Positions 44,294 to 54,956 of a DNA stretch of 64,000 nucleotides are shown here, in pieces; the first letter of the stretch is position 1, and every line of letters starts with the position of its first letter. Origin of the DNA: an uncultured Xanthomonas sp. (lineage in GTDB: Bacteria; Pseudomonadota; Gammaproteobacteria; Xanthomonadales; Xanthomonadaceae); the NCBI GenBank assembly GCA_943912265.1, contig CALTTS010000011.1:44680-108679 (forward strand), read 5' to 3'. The position numbers and the translations under genes are program-made. The notes under the pieces are model-generated. The model was not told the origin of the DNA. It saw only the letters and a list, made by a program, of their open reading frames with translations, and made no database searches.

Positions 44294-47200
44294 GCGACTA
44301 CAAAACCATTGCCGAGTCCAGAAATTTCATCGTGCTGGACAGGTACGAGCGGGAATGGAAGGTTGCCGAGAACTACCAGAGCGAAAGTGACCTGGAGCGC
44401 GAGTTGATCCAGGATCTGGTCAATCAGGGCTACGAGTTCGCCTCTTCCATCAAGACCCCTGCTGACTTGCTGGCCAATGTGCGCATCCAACTGGAGGCGC
44501 TCAACGCTGTGGAGTTCACCGAAGGCGAATGGCTGCGATTTGTCGATTCCTGGCTGGACAAGCCTAGCGATGGCATCGTCGAGAAGACTCGCAAAGTTCA
44601 CGACGACTACATCCACGATTTTCTCTTTGACGACGGGCGCATCCAGAACATCTACCTGCTGGACAAGAAAAACATCACCCGCAACAAGGTGCAGGTGACC
44701 AAGCAGTTCGAGCAGACGGGCAGCCACGCCAACCGCTACGACGTCACCATCCTGGTCAATGGCCTGCCGCTGGTGCAGGTGGAGCTGAAGAAGCGCGGCG
44801 TGGCCATCCGCGAGGCCTTCAACCAGGTGCATCGCTACAGCAAGGAGAGCTTCAACAGCGAGCAGTCCCTGTACAAGTACCTGCAGCTGTTCGTGATCTC
44901 CAACGGCACCGACAGCCGTTACTTCGCCAATACCACGCAGCGCAACAAGAACAGCTTCGACTTCACCATGAACTGGGCGAAGGCGGACAACACGCTGATC
45001 AAGGATCTGAAAGACTTCACGGCCACGTTCTTCCAGAAGCACACGCTGCTCAATGTGCTGCTGCACTACTCGGTGTTCGATGTCAGCAACACCCTGCTGG
45101 TGATGCGGCCTTATCAGATCGCTGCTACGGAACGCATTCTGTGGAAGATCAAGAGTAGCCATCAGGCCAAAAACTGGAGCAACACGGAAAGCGGTGGCTT
45201 CATCTGGCACACCACCGGTTCAGGCAAGACCCTGACCAGCTTCAAGGCGGCGCGCCTGGCCACCGAGCTGGACTTCATCGACAAGGTGTTCTTCGTGGTG
45301 GACCGCAAGGATCTGGACTACCAAACCATGAAGGAATACCAGCGCTTTTCGCCCGACAGTGTGAATGGCTCGGACAGCACGGCCGGCCTGAAGCGCAACC
45401 TGGAGAAGGACGACAACAAGATTGTCGTCACCACCATCCAGAAGCTCAACAACCTGATGAAGAGCGAGGCGGATCTGTCCATTTACGGCAAGCAAGTGGT
45501 GTTCATCTTCGACGAGTGCCATCGCAGCCAGTTTGGCGAAGCGCAGAAGAATCTGAAGAAGAAGTTCAAGAAGTTCTGCCAGTTCGGCTTCACCGGCACG
45601 CCCATCTTCCCGGAGAACGCCTTGGGTGCCGAGACCACGGCCAGCGTGTTTGGCCGTGAACTGCATTCATATGTGATCACCGATGCGATCCGGGACGAGA
45701 AGGTCTTGAAGTTCAAGGTGGACTACAACGATGTTCGCCCTCAGTTCAAGGCCATCGAAACCGAAAGGGACGAGAAGAAGCTGAGCGCGGCGGAGAACAA
45801 GCAAGCCCTGCTGCACCCGGACCGCATCCGCGAGGTCACCCAGTACATCCTGAACAACTTCCGGCAGAAGACCCACCGCCTGCAAGCGGGCAACAAGGGC
45901 TTCAATGCCATGTTTGCGGTCAGCAGTGTGGATGCTGCCAAGCTGTACTACGAATGCTTCAGGGACCTGCAAAAGGCCAGCGACAAACCGCTGAAGGTGG
46001 CCACCATCTTCTCGTTCGCTGCCAACGAGGAACAGGACGCGATCGGCGACATCCAGGACGAGAGCTTTGATGTGTCCGCCATGAACAGCAGTGCCAAGGA
46101 GTTCTTGAGCGCCGCCATCGCCGATTACAACGCGCTGTTCAAGACCAACTTCAGCGTGGACAGCAACGGCTTCCAGAACTACTACCGCGACCTGGCCAAG
46201 CAGGTCAAAGCCAAGGAGATCGACCTGCTCATCGTGGTGGGCATGTTCCTGACCGGATTTGATGCGCCCACGCTCAACACGCTGTTTGTCGACAAGAACC
46301 TGCGCTTCCACGGGCTGATGCAGGCTTACTCGCGCACCAACCGCATCTTCGACGCCACCAAGACCTTCGGCAACATCGTCACCTTCCGCGACCTGGAGCA
46401 GGCGACCATCGACGCCATCACGCTGTTCGGGGACAAGAACACCAAGAACGTGGTGCTGGAGAAGAGCTACAAGGAGTACATGGAGGGCTTCACCGACGCG
46501 ACCACGGGTGAGGCACGGCGAGGTTTCATGGATGTGGTGCAGGAACTTGAGACACGCTTTCCAGATCCCACAGCTATCGAGAAGGAGACCGACAAGAAGG
46601 CCTTTGCCAAGCTGTTTGGCGAGTACCTGCGTGTTGAGAACATCCTGCAGAACTACGACGAGTTCGCCAGCCTGAAGGAGCTTCAGAGCATCGACCTGAC
46701 CGATGCCGCCGCCGTGGAGTCCTTCAAGGCCAAGCACTACCTGAACGATGAAGATTTGACGGCCTTGCAAGCAATCACGCTCCCCGCCGAGCGGAAGATC
46801 CAGGACTACCGCTCCACCTACAACGACGTGCGCGACTGGCTGCGCCGTGAGAAAGCCGGGGCCGAGAAGGAGCAGTCGACCGTCGACTGGGATGACGTCG
46901 TCTTTGAGGTGGACCTGCTGAAATCGCAGGAGATCAACTTGGACTACATCCTGGAGCTGATCTTCGAGCACAACAAGAAGATCAGGAGCAAGTCGGAACT
47001 GGTGGAGGAAATGCGGCGCGTGATACGTGCCAGCCTTGGCCAGCGCGCAAAAGAAAGCCTGGTGGTCGACTTCATCAATCAGACCGACCTGGACAAGATC
47101 GGCGACAAGGCCAGCGTGATGGAGGCCTTCTACACCTTCGCACAGGCGGAGCAACAACGTGAAGCGCAGGCGTTGATCACCTCTGAGAGCCTCAACGCCG

Positions 47201-47388
47201 AGGCTGCCAAACGCTACATCACCACCTCACTCAAGCGCGAATTCGCCAGCGAGAACGGTACGGAACTGAATGCGCTTTTACCCAAAATGAGCCCACTCAA
47301 TCCGAACTATCTGGCCAAAAAGCAAAGCGTGTTCCAGAAGATCGCCGCATTTGTCGAAAAATTCAAAGGCGTGGGCGGGAATATCTAG
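44290..47388 (+). CDS. hsdR: Type I restriction endonuclease subunit
   Basis: Motor and nuclease subunit of 1032 residues, near the 1038 of EcoR124I HsdR. The nuclease PD-(D/E)xK site is visible as Asp151 ([11 protein letters not shown]), Glu165 and Lys167 (QVELKKRG), the same positions as in EcoR124I. The helicase motor has Walker A TTGSGKT at 308-314, DECH at 408-411 and GFTGTPIF. The C-terminal helical part would contact HsdM. The frame is intact, so restriction should be active. No rightward gene follows; dapA converges 83 bp further. Confidence 0.96.
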   Translation: MSDYKTIAESRNFIVLDRYEREWKVAENYQSESDLERELIQDLVNQGYEFASSIKTPADLLANVRIQLEALNAVEFTEGEWLRFVDSWLDKPSDGIVEKTRKVHDDYIHDFLFDDGRIQNIYLLDKKNITRNKVQVTKQFEQTGSHANRYDVTILVNGLPLVQVELKKRGVAIREAFNQVHRYSKESFNSEQSLYKYLQLFVISNGTDSRYFANTTQRNKNSFDFTMNWAKADNTLIKDLKDFTATFFQKHTLLNVLLHYSVFDVSNTLLVMRPYQIAATERILWKIKSSHQAKNWSNTESGGFIWHTTGSGKTLTSFKAARLATELDFIDKVFFVVDRKDLDYQTMKEYQRFSPDSVNGSDSTAGLKRNLEKDDNKIVVTTIQKLNNLMKSEADLSIYGKQVVFIFDECHRSQFGEAQKNLKKKFKKFCQFGFTGTPIFPENALGAETTASVFGRELHSYVITDAIRDEKVLKFKVDYNDVRPQFKAIETERDEKKLSAAENKQALLHPDRIREVTQYILNNFRQKTHRLQAGNKGFNAMFAVSSVDAAKLYYECFRDLQKASDKPLKVATIFSFAANEEQDAIGDIQDESFDVSAMNSSAKEFLSAAIADYNALFKTNFSVDSNGFQNYYRDLAKQVKAKEIDLLIVVGMFLTGFDAPTLNTLFVDKNLRFHGLMQAYSRTNRIFDATKTFGNIVTFRDLEQATIDAITLFGDKNTKNVVLEKSYKEYMEGFTDATTGEARRGFMDVVQELETRFPDPTAIEKETDKKAFAKLFGEYLRVENILQNYDEFASLKELQSIDLTDAAAVESFKAKHYLNDEDLTALQAITLPAERKIQDYRSTYNDVRDWLRREKAGAEKEQSTVDWDDVVFEVDLLKSQEINLDYILELIFEHNKKIRSKSELVEEMRRVIRASLGQRAKESLVVDFINQTDLDKIGDKASVMEAFYTFAQAEQQREAQALITSESLNAEAAKRYITTSLKREFASENGTELNALLPKMSPLNPNYLAKKQSVFQKIAAFVEKFKGVGGNI

Positions 47389-47471
47389 GAAGCGACCGGA
47401 TAAAGGCTCCAGCCGCGTGACGACTCCATCGGCCTGCACGGTGCAGAAGGTACCCCGCACCATCGACAGGC

Positions 47472-48371
47472 TCAGGCAAGCAGCCCCGTTTCGACCAGCG
47501 CCGCCTCGACCAGCGGCTGATGCGCGGCTTCCAGCTCGGTCATCGGCAGGCGCAAGGTGCCGCCACACAAGCCCAGCCGCGCTGCGGCCCACTTCACCGG
47601 GATGGGATTGGCTTCGACGAAGAGGCGCTTGTGCAGCGGCAGCAGGCGCATCTGGATGGCCATTGCCGCTGCCGCGTCGCCGGACAGCGCGGCCATGCAC
47701 AGCTCGTGCATCAGGCGCGGGGCGAGGTTGGCGGTGACGCTGACGTTGCCGTCGCCGCCGAGCAGCATCAGCGCCACGGCGGTGGCGTCGTCGCCGGAAT
47801 ACACGCCGAAGCCGTCCGGCCGCTCGCGCACCAGCCATTGCGCGCGCTCGATGTTGCCGGTGGCTTCCTTGATGCCGACGATGCCGGGCAGCTGCGCCAG
47901 CCGCAGCACCGTGTCGTGCTGCAGGTCGGCCACCGAGCGGCCGGGCACGTTGTACAGGTAGATCGGCAGGTCGCCGACCGCATCGGCGATGGCGGCGAAA
48001 TGGCGGTACTGCCCTTCCTGGGTGGGCTTGTTGTAGTACGGCACCACCTGCAGCTGGCTGTCGGCGCCGACCTCGCGCGCGTACTTCGCCAGCGCGATCG
48101 CCTCGGCGGTGGAGTTGGCGCCGCAGCCGGCCATCACCGGCACGCGCCCGGCGGCCTGCTCGACCGCCACCCGGATCACCTCGCAATGCTCGGCCACGTC
48201 CAGCGTCGGCGACTCGCCGGTGGTGCCGACCACGCTGATGCAGTCGCTGCCCTCGGCCACGTGCCAGTCCACCAGTTTGCGCAGCGCGGCGTAGTCGATG
48301 CCGCCGTCGGCGTGCAGCGGGGTGACGAGGGCGACGATGCTGCCGCGCAGGGCGACGTTGTGGGCTGCCAT
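47472..48371 (-). CDS. dapA: 4-hydroxy-tetrahydrodipicolinate synthase
   Basis: Condenses pyruvate with aspartate semialdehyde in the lysine and diaminopimelate pathway. Protein of 299 residues, the usual size, with GTTGESPTL (substrate-binding Thr/Thr), the relay Tyr in YLYNVPGRS and the Schiff-base Lys in [10 protein letters not shown]. Cytoplasmic, TIM barrel. The gene is leftward, 78 bp after the RarD-like gene; the ribosome site is weak. The R-M cassette ends immediately downstream of it. Confidence 0.96.
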   Translation of the reverse strand: MAAHNVALRGSIVALVTPLHADGGIDYAALRKLVDWHVAEGSDCISVVGTTGESPTLDVAEHCEVIRVAVEQAAGRVPVMAGCGANSTAEAIALAKYAREVGADSQLQVVPYYNKPTQEGQYRHFAAIADAVGDLPIYLYNVPGRSVADLQHDTVLRLAQLPGIVGIKEATGNIERAQWLVRERPDGFGVYSGDDATAVALMLLGGDGNVSVTANLAPRLMHELCMAALSGDAAAAMAIQMRLLPLHKRLFVEANPIPVKWAAARLGLCGGTLRLPMTELEAAHQPLVEAALVETGLLA

Positions 48372-48449
48372 GACGATGCCGGATGGGGAAGGGACGCCGA
48401 TTCTAGCGCCACGCCCGGATGCGCCGATGCCCCGCGCGCCGCGCGGCCT

Positions 48450-49370
48450 TCAGCCCCGGTGCCGCGCGCGCCAGGCCCCTTCGCCGGCGAACAGCGCCAG
48501 CCCGGCCCAGATCGCGGCGAACCCCGTCGCATGGGCGGCATCGAAGGGTTCGCGGAACACCAGCACGCCGATCAGGAACTGCAGCGTCGGCGCGACATAC
48601 TGGAACAGCCCGACCAGCGACAGCGGAATGCGGCGCACGCCGTAGGCGAAGCCGATCAGCGGCAGGGCCGTGACCGCGCCGCCGAGCACCAGCAGCAGGT
48701 CCGCCCCCCACCCCCAGCCGCCGGCGGACGCCGCCCGCAGGAACCCGCCGCCGTGCCCGGCTTCGCACCAGCCGAGGAAGGCCAGTGCCGGCAGGAACAG
48801 GAACACGCTCTCCGCGCCGAGCCCGGCCACCGCATCCACCGCCACAAGCTTGCGGAACAGCCCGTACAGCCCGAACGAGGCCGCCAGCCCCAGCGCGATC
48901 CACGGCGCGCGCCCGGCCTGCCAGGCCAGCCACGCCACGCCCAGCGCCGCGCAGGCCACCGCCAGCCACTGCAGCGGCCGCAGCCGCTCCTTCAGCACCA
49001 GCACGCCGAGCAGCACGTTGACCAGCGGATTGATGAAGTAGCCCAGGCTCGCTTCGACCACGTGGCCGGCGTTGACCGCCCAGATGTACAGGCCCCAGTT
49101 GAACGCGATCAGCACGCTGGTCAGCGCCAGCGTCGGCAGCACGCGCGGCTGCACCGCCAGCGCCTTCCACCAGCGCAGGCCCTGGGTCGCGGCCAGCCAG
49201 CCGGCCACCAGCAGCGCGCTCCAGACGATGCGGTGGGCGATGATCTGCAGCGACGGCACCCGCTCGAGCAGGCGCCAGTACAGCGGGAACAGGCCCCAGA
49301 CGACGAAGGCGCCGACCGTGGCCGCCACGCCGGCCCGGTCCAGCCGCGCCGGCACCGGAAGCGCGCTCAC
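48450..49370 (-). CDS. rarD: RarD-type EamA/DMT superfamily transporter
   Basis: Inner-membrane protein of 306 residues with ten predicted helices and the RarD signature pattern: VVWGLFPLYWRLLERVPSLQ near the N-terminus, HRIVWSALLVAGWL, NWGLYIWAVNAGHVVEASLG, GYFINPLVNVLLGV and VGLFQYVAPTLQFLIGVLVF. Function of RarD is unclear (chloramphenicol-sensitivity association). It starts at GTG 49370, overlapping the stop of the YedA-like gene by 4 bp (GTGA), so the two DMT transporters are coupled. Confidence 0.9.
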   Translation of the reverse strand: MSALPVPARLDRAGVAATVGAFVVWGLFPLYWRLLERVPSLQIIAHRIVWSALLVAGWLAATQGLRWWKALAVQPRVLPTLALTSVLIAFNWGLYIWAVNAGHVVEASLGYFINPLVNVLLGVLVLKERLRPLQWLAVACAALGVAWLAWQAGRAPWIALGLAASFGLYGLFRKLVAVDAVAGLGAESVFLFLPALAFLGWCEAGHGGGFLRAASAGGWGWGADLLLVLGGAVTALPLIGFAYGVRRIPLSLVGLFQYVAPTLQFLIGVLVFREPFDAAHATGFAAIWAGLALFAGEGAWRARHRG

Positions 49371-50269
49371 TTGCCGCGCCCCAGCCGCGCCAGGCTGATG
49401 ACGACCACGCCGAGCAGGATCACCGCCATCGCGCCGGCCTCGTGCGCGTCGATGCGCTCGCCGGCCAGCGCGATGCCCAGCGCCACCGCGATCACCGGGT
49501 TCACGTAGGCGTAGCTGCCCATCAGCGCCGGGCGCACGCGCGGCAGCAGCCACACGTAGGCGCTGAACGCGACGATCGAGCCGAACACCACCAGATACGC
49601 CAGCGAGGCGATGCCGGCCGGCGTGGGCACGGCGGCGAAGCGTTCGCCGCTCAGCAGGGCCGTCGGCACCAGCGCCGCGCCGCCGCACAGCATCTGCATC
49701 GCCGCGTTCATGAACGGTGGCGCCAGCGGCTTGCCGCGGCTCCACACCGACCCCCAGCTCCACGCCACCGAGGCCACGATCAGCGCCACCATGCCGGCCA
49801 TGCCGGCGGTCAGCGCCGCACTGCCGGCATTGAGCCAGACCACGCCGGCAAAGCCGGTCAGCAGGCCGACCCATTCGATCCGCGACGGCCGCTCGCCGCG
49901 CATCGCCGAGAACAGGCCGATCCACAGCGGCACCGACGCGATCGCCACCGCCGCCAGCCCGGACGACACCGTCTGCTCGGCAATGCACACCAGCCCGTTG
50001 CCCAGGCCCAGCAGCAGCACGCCCATCACCGCGCTGTAGCCCCACTGCCGCCGCGTCGGCGCGGCCAGCCCGCGCAGGCGCAGCACCGCGTACATCAGCG
50101 CACCGGCGACGAGGAAACGCATGCCGGCCATCAGCAGCGGCGGGAACCCGCCTTCGAGCGCGAAACGGATGGCCAGGTAGGTCGAGCCCCAGACGACGTA
50201 GACCAGCGTCAGGGCGATCAGGACGGCAAGGCCGCCGCGCGCGGGCGCGGAAGCGGGAACGGAGGACAT
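49367..50269 (-). CDS. YedA-type EamA/DMT drug/metabolite exporter
   Basis: Membrane protein of 300 residues with ten predicted helices in two EamA repeats. VLIALTLVYVVWGSTYLAIR at the N-terminus, LMAGMRFLVAGALMY and SYAYVNPVIAVALG match the YedA group of exporters. Substrate unknown. Start at ATG 50269; no strong ribosome site. The 182-bp gap upstream to prc holds no gene and presumably the promoter of the yedA-rarD pair. Confidence 0.88.
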   Translation of the reverse strand: MSSVPASAPARGGLAVLIALTLVYVVWGSTYLAIRFALEGGFPPLLMAGMRFLVAGALMYAVLRLRGLAAPTRRQWGYSAVMGVLLLGLGNGLVCIAEQTVSSGLAAVAIASVPLWIGLFSAMRGERPSRIEWVGLLTGFAGVVWLNAGSAALTAGMAGMVALIVASVAWSWGSVWSRGKPLAPPFMNAAMQMLCGGAALVPTALLSGERFAAVPTPAGIASLAYLVVFGSIVAFSAYVWLLPRVRPALMGSYAYVNPVIAVALGIALAGERIDAHEAGAMAVILLGVVVISLARLGRGK

Positions 50270-50451
50270 GGGGGGAACCGCGGGAACGGGACGGTGCGCC
50301 ATTCTAGGCCAGCCCCCGCCGCGCGGAAGCGGCAGCGCCGCAACGCCGTGGCGGTGCTTTCGCAACGACCCGCACTGCCCGGCGACGCAGACTCCCGCAA
50401 CGGAACGAGGCCGGGAATCCCGTCCTCGTCGTCGCCTGCGCGGGCAGCGGC

Positions 50452-52641
50452 TCAGTCGGCCCAGCGCCCCGGGCCGGTGGACTTGGGCAGCACCTGCGCC
50501 GACAGCGGCCGGTCCTGCGCCAGCAGGCCGATCGCGTCGCCGAGGATCGCCGCCGACTCGCGCAGCAGCGGGTCCGGGCGCTCGTCGGCCAGCTTCTCGC
50601 GCTGGGCATCCTTGACGATGTCGCGCTCGCTGTAGGCCAGCCCGTCGTCGCCGCCGTCGTCGGCCAGCGGGTCCAGGGCCAGGCCGAGCTGCTTGCGCAC
50701 GGCCTGGCGGTCCTTGCGCTGGGCGTCCTGCTTGTCGCGCTCGGCGCGGCGCTCGGCCTCGTTCAGCGACACCCACTTCTTCGCCGCCTCGGTGCGGAAC
50801 CGGTTCACGTCCTCCACCCACCACTGGAACTCGCGGTCCTTGGCCACCCGCGTGTCGTGCAGGGTGCCCAGGCGCGGCAGCAGCGGGGCGAAGTTGCCGT
50901 ACTGCGGGTGCGGCACCGCGGCGATCCGGGTCCACGGCAGCGCGTTGTCGTAGGTGCTCTCGCCGAATTCGCTGGCGTCCACGCTGGCCGGGAAGGCGAT
51001 GTCCGGCACCACGCCCTTCTCCTGGGTGCTGCCGCCGGCGACGCGGAAGAACTGGGCGATGGTCAGCTTGAGCTGGCCGAAGCGCTGGCCTTCCTGGCTG
51101 GGGAAGCGGTCCAGGTCGATCATGTTCTGCACCGTGCCCTTGCCGAAGCTGGTCTCGCCGATCACCAGCGCGCGGCCGTAGTCCTGCATCGCGCCGGCGA
51201 AGATCTCCGAGGCGCTGGCCGAGCCGCGGTTGATCAGCACCGCCAGCGGGCCGTCCCAGGCCACGCCCGGCGTGCGGTCGGCGCTGACGCTGACCCGGCC
51301 GCCGGATTCGCGCACCTGCACCACCGGCCCCTGGTCGATGAACAGGCCGCTCAGCTCCACCGCCTCGTCCAGCGAGCCGCCGCCGTTGTTGCGCAGGTCC
51401 AGCACCACGCCGTCGACCTTGTCGGCCTTGAATTTGGCCAGCAGCCTGGCGGTGTCGCGGGTGGCCGAGGCGTAGTCGGCCAGGCCGCGGCGGCGGCCCT
51501 CGAAATCCTGGTAGAAGGCCGGCAGCTTGATCACGCCGATGCGCCGCGCCGGCTCGCCGCCGGCAGCCGGCAGGGTGATCGTCTGGGCCTTGGCGGCCTG
51601 CTCCTCCAGCTTCACCTTCTGCCGGGTCAGGGTGATGGTGACGTGCTGGCCGTCCTGGCCGTTGGCCACGGGGATGTACTCCAGCCGCACCTGGGTGCCC
51701 TTGGAGCCCTTGATCTTGGCCACGACGTCATCGATGCGCCAGCCCACCACGTCCTCGACCGGCCCGCTCTTGCCCTGGCCGACGCCGACGATGCGGTCGC
51801 CCGGCTTGAGCCGGCCGTCCAGCGCGGCCGGGCCGCCGGGGATGATCTCGCGGATCACCGTCACCTCGTCCTGCCGCTGCAGCTGCGCGCCGATGCCTTC
51901 CAGCGACAGCGACATCTGCTGGTTGAACAGGTCGGCGGTGCGCGGGGTGAAGTAGTCGGTGTGCGGGTCGACCGCGCCGGCGTAGGCGTTCAGGTAGGTC
52001 TGGAACACGTCCTCGCCCTTGAGCTGCTGCACCGAGGTGGCGATGTTGGCGTAGCGCTTGTCCAGCGTGGTGCGGATGTCCTCGGGCTTCTTGCCGGCCA
52101 GCTTCAGGCGCAGCCAGTCGTTCATCACCGACTTGCGCCACAGGTCGTCCAGTTGCGCCGGGGTGGCCCACGGCGCGTCCTTGCGGTCGTACTCGAAGCG
52201 CTCGTGGCCGTTGAAATCGAAATTCTGCTTGAGCAAGCCGCGCGCGTAGCCGATGCGCTCGAGCACGCGCTGCTTGTACACCGCGAATATCTGGTAGGCC
52301 GGGTCGAGCTCGCCGTTGCGCAGGTCCGGGCCGACCTGCGGCTTGAGCGGGGCGAAGCGCTCCACGTCGGCGGCGGTGAAATACTGCTTGCCGCCGTCCA
52401 GCGCCTCCAGATAGCGCTTGAACATGTCGGCCGACAGCGCCGGCGTCATCGTGCCCGGGCGGTAGGCATAGCGGCTGTCGGACAGCAGCCCGTAGACCAG
52501 TTGGCTGGCGGTGGACTGGTCGGCCGTCGGCGCCATCGTGGCCACCCGGCCGTCGCCGCGCGCCATCAGCGCCAGCGGCGTGCCGGTCAGCACCAGGGCC
52601 GGCACCAGGGCCAGCAGGAACGTGGGGGTCTTGAATTTCAT
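50452..52641 (-). CDS. prc: Carboxy-terminal (tail-specific) processing protease
   Basis: Periplasmic S41 protease of 729 residues that degrades tagged or misfolded proteins and processes murein hydrolases. An N-terminal hydrophobic signal (FLLALVPALVLTGTPLALMA) is followed by a helical domain, a PDZ domain (about 225-320, IIPGGPAALDGRLKPGDRIV) and the catalytic domain with Ser476 in GSASASEIFAGA, Asp487 in MQDYGR and Lys501 in SFGKGTVQ, spaced exactly as Ser430-Asp441-Lys455 of E. coli Prc. A C-terminal DUF3340-like charged region follows. ATG 52641 is preferred; an in-frame ATG lies at 52662. Confidence 0.95.
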   Translation of the reverse strand: MKFKTPTFLLALVPALVLTGTPLALMARGDGRVATMAPTADQSTASQLVYGLLSDSRYAYRPGTMTPALSADMFKRYLEALDGGKQYFTAADVERFAPLKPQVGPDLRNGELDPAYQIFAVYKQRVLERIGYARGLLKQNFDFNGHERFEYDRKDAPWATPAQLDDLWRKSVMNDWLRLKLAGKKPEDIRTTLDKRYANIATSVQQLKGEDVFQTYLNAYAGAVDPHTDYFTPRTADLFNQQMSLSLEGIGAQLQRQDEVTVIREIIPGGPAALDGRLKPGDRIVGVGQGKSGPVEDVVGWRIDDVVAKIKGSKGTQVRLEYIPVANGQDGQHVTITLTRQKVKLEEQAAKAQTITLPAAGGEPARRIGVIKLPAFYQDFEGRRRGLADYASATRDTARLLAKFKADKVDGVVLDLRNNGGGSLDEAVELSGLFIDQGPVVQVRESGGRVSVSADRTPGVAWDGPLAVLINRGSASASEIFAGAMQDYGRALVIGETSFGKGTVQNMIDLDRFPSQEGQRFGQLKLTIAQFFRVAGGSTQEKGVVPDIAFPASVDASEFGESTYDNALPWTRIAAVPHPQYGNFAPLLPRLGTLHDTRVAKDREFQWWVEDVNRFRTEAAKKWVSLNEAERRAERDKQDAQRKDRQAVRKQLGLALDPLADDGGDDGLAYSERDIVKDAQREKLADERPDPLLRESAAILGDAIGLLAQDRPLSAQVLPKSTGPGRWAD

Positions 52642-52698
52642 GCGGCGGCTCGACTCCGGCAATACGGATCACAGGCTGGGACAGACTGCGACCACGCA

Positions 52699-52724
52699 AC
52701 AGTGCCGGAAGTTGCAGGCACTGT
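52699..52724. other. 8-bp inverted repeat upstream of prc
   Basis: ACAGTGCC (52699-52706) and GGCACTGT (52717-52724) can pair around a 10-nt loop, between the end of lipA (52811) and the start of prc (52641). It could end the lipA transcript or be an operator for prc; without a T run either is possible. Confidence 0.4.
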
Positions 52725-52810
52725 CACCCGCGGCCGCGTCCCTTCAGGCTATCGGCTGCATGTCGCCGCAGGATGAATGCCGGCTGCGGCCGGGCCCGGG
52801 CGGAAACGCC

Positions 52811-53821
52811 TCAGGCGACCACGCCGGCCGCCTGGCGGTCGGCATGGTAGGACGAACGCACCATCGGCCCGGAGGCGACATGGCTGAAGCCCAGCGCGTC
52901 GCCGTATTCCTCCAGCGCCTTGTACTCCTCCGGGGTCCAGTAGCGCAGCACCGGATGGTGGTGGGCGCTGGGCTGCAGGTACTGGCCGATGGTGACCATT
53001 TCCACGTCGTGCGCGCGCAGGTCGCGCAGGGTGGCCTGCACCTGCTCCAGGGTCTCGCCCAAGCCGAGCATGATCCCGGACTTGGTCGGCACCTCCGGGT
53101 GCTGCGCCTTGAACTGCTTCAGCAGGGTCAGCGACCACTGGTAGTCCGCGCCCGGGCGCACGTTGCGGTACAGCTCCGGCACGGTCTCGATGTTGTGGTT
53201 GAACACGTCCGGCGGGCTTTCGGCCAGGATCTCCAGCGCGCGCTCCATGCGGCCCTTGCCGCGGAAGTCGGGGGTGAGGATCTCGATGCGCGTGCCCGGC
53301 GACTGCGCGCGGATCGCGGCGATGCAGTCGACGAAGTGGCGGGCGCCGCCGTCGCGCAGGTCGTCGCGGTCCACGCTGGTGATGACCACGTACTTCAGGC
53401 CCATGTCGGCGATGGTCTGCGCCAGGTGCGCCGGTTCCTCGGCATCGGGCGGCTTGGGCCGGCCGTGGGCGACGTCGCAGAACGAGCAGCGCCGCGTGCA
53501 CACCTCGCCGAGGATCATGAAGGTGGCGGTGCCGTGGCCGAAGCACTCGTGGATGTTCGGGCAGCTGGCCTCCTCGCACACGGTGACCAGCCGGTTGTCG
53601 CGCAGCCTGGCCTTCAGCGCCTGCACCGCGTTGCCGGAGGGGATGCGCACGCGGATCCACGAGGGCTTGCGCAGCACCGGCGCATCGACGAACTGCACCG
53701 GCGAGCGGCTGATCTTGTCGCCGGCCAGCTGCTTGGCGCCCTGTTCCAGCGATGCCGGCAGCGCGCCGTCGGCGACGACCTGCAGGGGGATGGCACGGGA
53801 AGCGGGCGTGGACTGGCTCAT
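52811..53821 (-). CDS. lipA: Lipoyl synthase
   Basis: Radical-SAM enzyme of 336 residues that inserts two sulfurs into octanoyl groups on E2 and H proteins. Both clusters' ligands are visible: the auxiliary site [12 protein letters not shown] and the radical-SAM site CTRRCSFC. Also typical are [27 protein letters not shown] and the C-terminal [17 protein letters not shown] with the cluster-ligating Ser. Cytoplasmic. It follows lipB by 28 bp in the classical ybeD-lipB-lipA order. Confidence 0.98.
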   Translation of the reverse strand: MSQSTPASRAIPLQVVADGALPASLEQGAKQLAGDKISRSPVQFVDAPVLRKPSWIRVRIPSGNAVQALKARLRDNRLVTVCEEASCPNIHECFGHGTATFMILGEVCTRRCSFCDVAHGRPKPPDAEEPAHLAQTIADMGLKYVVITSVDRDDLRDGGARHFVDCIAAIRAQSPGTRIEILTPDFRGKGRMERALEILAESPPDVFNHNIETVPELYRNVRPGADYQWSLTLLKQFKAQHPEVPTKSGIMLGLGETLEQVQATLRDLRAHDVEMVTIGQYLQPSAHHHPVLRYWTPEEYKALEEYGDALGFSHVASGPMVRSSYHADRQAAGVVA

Positions 53822-53849
53822 CGGTCGGAATCGGTGGCGGCGGTCATGG

Positions 53850-54566
53850 TCAGGCCGCGGGAGAAAGGTCGGGCAGCGCCGGGTCGGCGCGCGGCACGAG
53901 CCCGAACTGGCGGCCGAGCTGCTCGACGAGCACCGGCTTGACCGCCTCCAGCCCGGAAGGGCCGCCCAAGTCTAGCACCGAGGTCATGCGCAGGCCGGCG
54001 TAACCGCAGGGGTTGATGCGGTGGAACGGCTCCAGGTCCATCGCCACGTTGAAGGCCAGCCCGTGGAAGGTGCGGCCGTGGCGCACGCGCACGCCGAGCG
54101 AGGCGATCTTGGCCCCGCCGACGTAGACGCCGGGCATGCCGGCCTGGCGCTCGGCGCCGATGTTCCATTCGTCCAGGGTGTCGATGATGGCCTGCTCGAT
54201 CCGGCACACGTAGTCGCGCACGCCGACGCCGAGCCGGCGCAGGTCCAGCAGCGGATAGGCCACGATCTGGCCCGGCCCGTGGTAGGTCACCTGGCCGCCG
54301 CGGTCGACGTGGATCACCGGGATGTCGCCCGGGGCCAGCACGTGCTCGGGCTTGCCGGCCTGGCCGAGGGTGAACACCGGGTCGTGCTCGACCAGCCAGA
54401 TCTCGTCGGGCGTGGCCTCGTCGCGCGCGTCGGTGAAGCGCTGCATCGCGTGCCACACCGGCGCATAGGGCTGGCGGCCGAGGTCGCGCACGACGACCGG
54501 GCGCGGTGCGGCCGGCGCGGCGGATTCCCCGGCGGCGCCGTCGGCCGCGGGGGCCGCCGCGCTCAC
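53850..54566 (-). CDS. lipB: Octanoyl-[acyl-carrier protein]:protein octanoyltransferase
   Basis: Transfers octanoate from ACP to lipoyl domains, the step before LipA. 238 residues with [37 protein letters not shown] (His and Gly-rich signature), [21 protein letters not shown] with the catalytic Lys, and [14 protein letters not shown]. The catalytic Cys is in INPCGYAGL. The first 25 residues are Ala/Pro-rich and dispensable-looking. It starts at GTG 54566, overlapping the ybeD stop (GTGA). Confidence 0.96.
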   Translation of the reverse strand: MSAAAPAADGAAGESAAPAAPRPVVVRDLGRQPYAPVWHAMQRFTDARDEATPDEIWLVEHDPVFTLGQAGKPEHVLAPGDIPVIHVDRGGQVTYHGPGQIVAYPLLDLRRLGVGVRDYVCRIEQAIIDTLDEWNIGAERQAGMPGVYVGGAKIASLGVRVRHGRTFHGLAFNVAMDLEPFHRINPCGYAGLRMTSVLDLGGPSGLEAVKPVLVEQLGRQFGLVPRADPALPDLSPAA

Positions 54567-54841
54567 AGCGTCCACTTCACTTCCGGGTGGCCGCGCAGGG
54601 CCTGGTGGGCGGCGTCGTACTGCTCGCGGCTGCCGGCCACGAAGGCGATGCGCACGGAAACGTACTTGCCGTTGCTCGACAGGCGCGGGGCGACCTGCTC
54701 GTCGAGCAGCTTCACGCCGGTGGCGGCGAGCAGGCGCGGCAGCTCGGTTTCCAGCCCGGCGCCGGCCGTGCCCATCGCGCTCAGCTCGAAGGTGCCGGGG
54801 AACTGGAAGCCGTGCTCGGGATTGTCGGATTTGATGTCCAT
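54563..54841 (-). CDS. ybeD: DUF493/YbeD family protein
   Basis: Small protein of 92 residues with a ferredoxin-like (ACT-type) fold: [16 protein letters not shown] at the start and [21 protein letters not shown] further on. It almost always precedes lipB in gammaproteobacteria; function is not known, possibly allosteric or a binding partner of lipoate enzymes. ATG at 54841 fits the family N-terminus. It is co-translated with lipB through a 4-bp overlap. Confidence 0.93.
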   Translation of the reverse strand: MDIKSDNPEHGFQFPGTFELSAMGTAGAGLETELPRLLAATGVKLLDEQVAPRLSSNGKYVSVRIAFVAGSREQYDAAHQALRGHPEVKWTL

Positions 54842-54904
54842 GGCGCCGATTATCGGGGCGGGCGCGGGCAAACCCAAGGGCGGGCGCCGCGCCGCAACGG
54901 CGAA

Positions 54905-54924
54905 GGGCCGCCCTGCGGCGGCCC
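54905..54924 (-). terminator. Hairpin after the CsgG-like gene
   Basis: GGGCCGCC (54905-54912) and GGCGGCCC (54917-54924) form a perfect 8-bp stem with a 4-nt loop, 33 bp past the CsgG-like stop and before ybeD. It probably separates the two transcripts; TTCG follows on the minus strand rather than a long T run. Confidence 0.55.
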
Positions 54925-54956
54925 CTGCCCGTCGGCACTGCCCGGCGCGGCCGGGA

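Noticed and set aside
44155..47157. Long hydrophobic antisense frames opposite hsdR
   Set aside because: They mirror a gene with complete motif evidence on the plus strand.
47278..47464. A short leftward coding remnant downstream of dapA (frame beginning MVRGTFCTVQADG)
   Set aside because: It looks mildly protein-like but is mostly antisense to hsdR and has no ribosome site or family match; too short to support.
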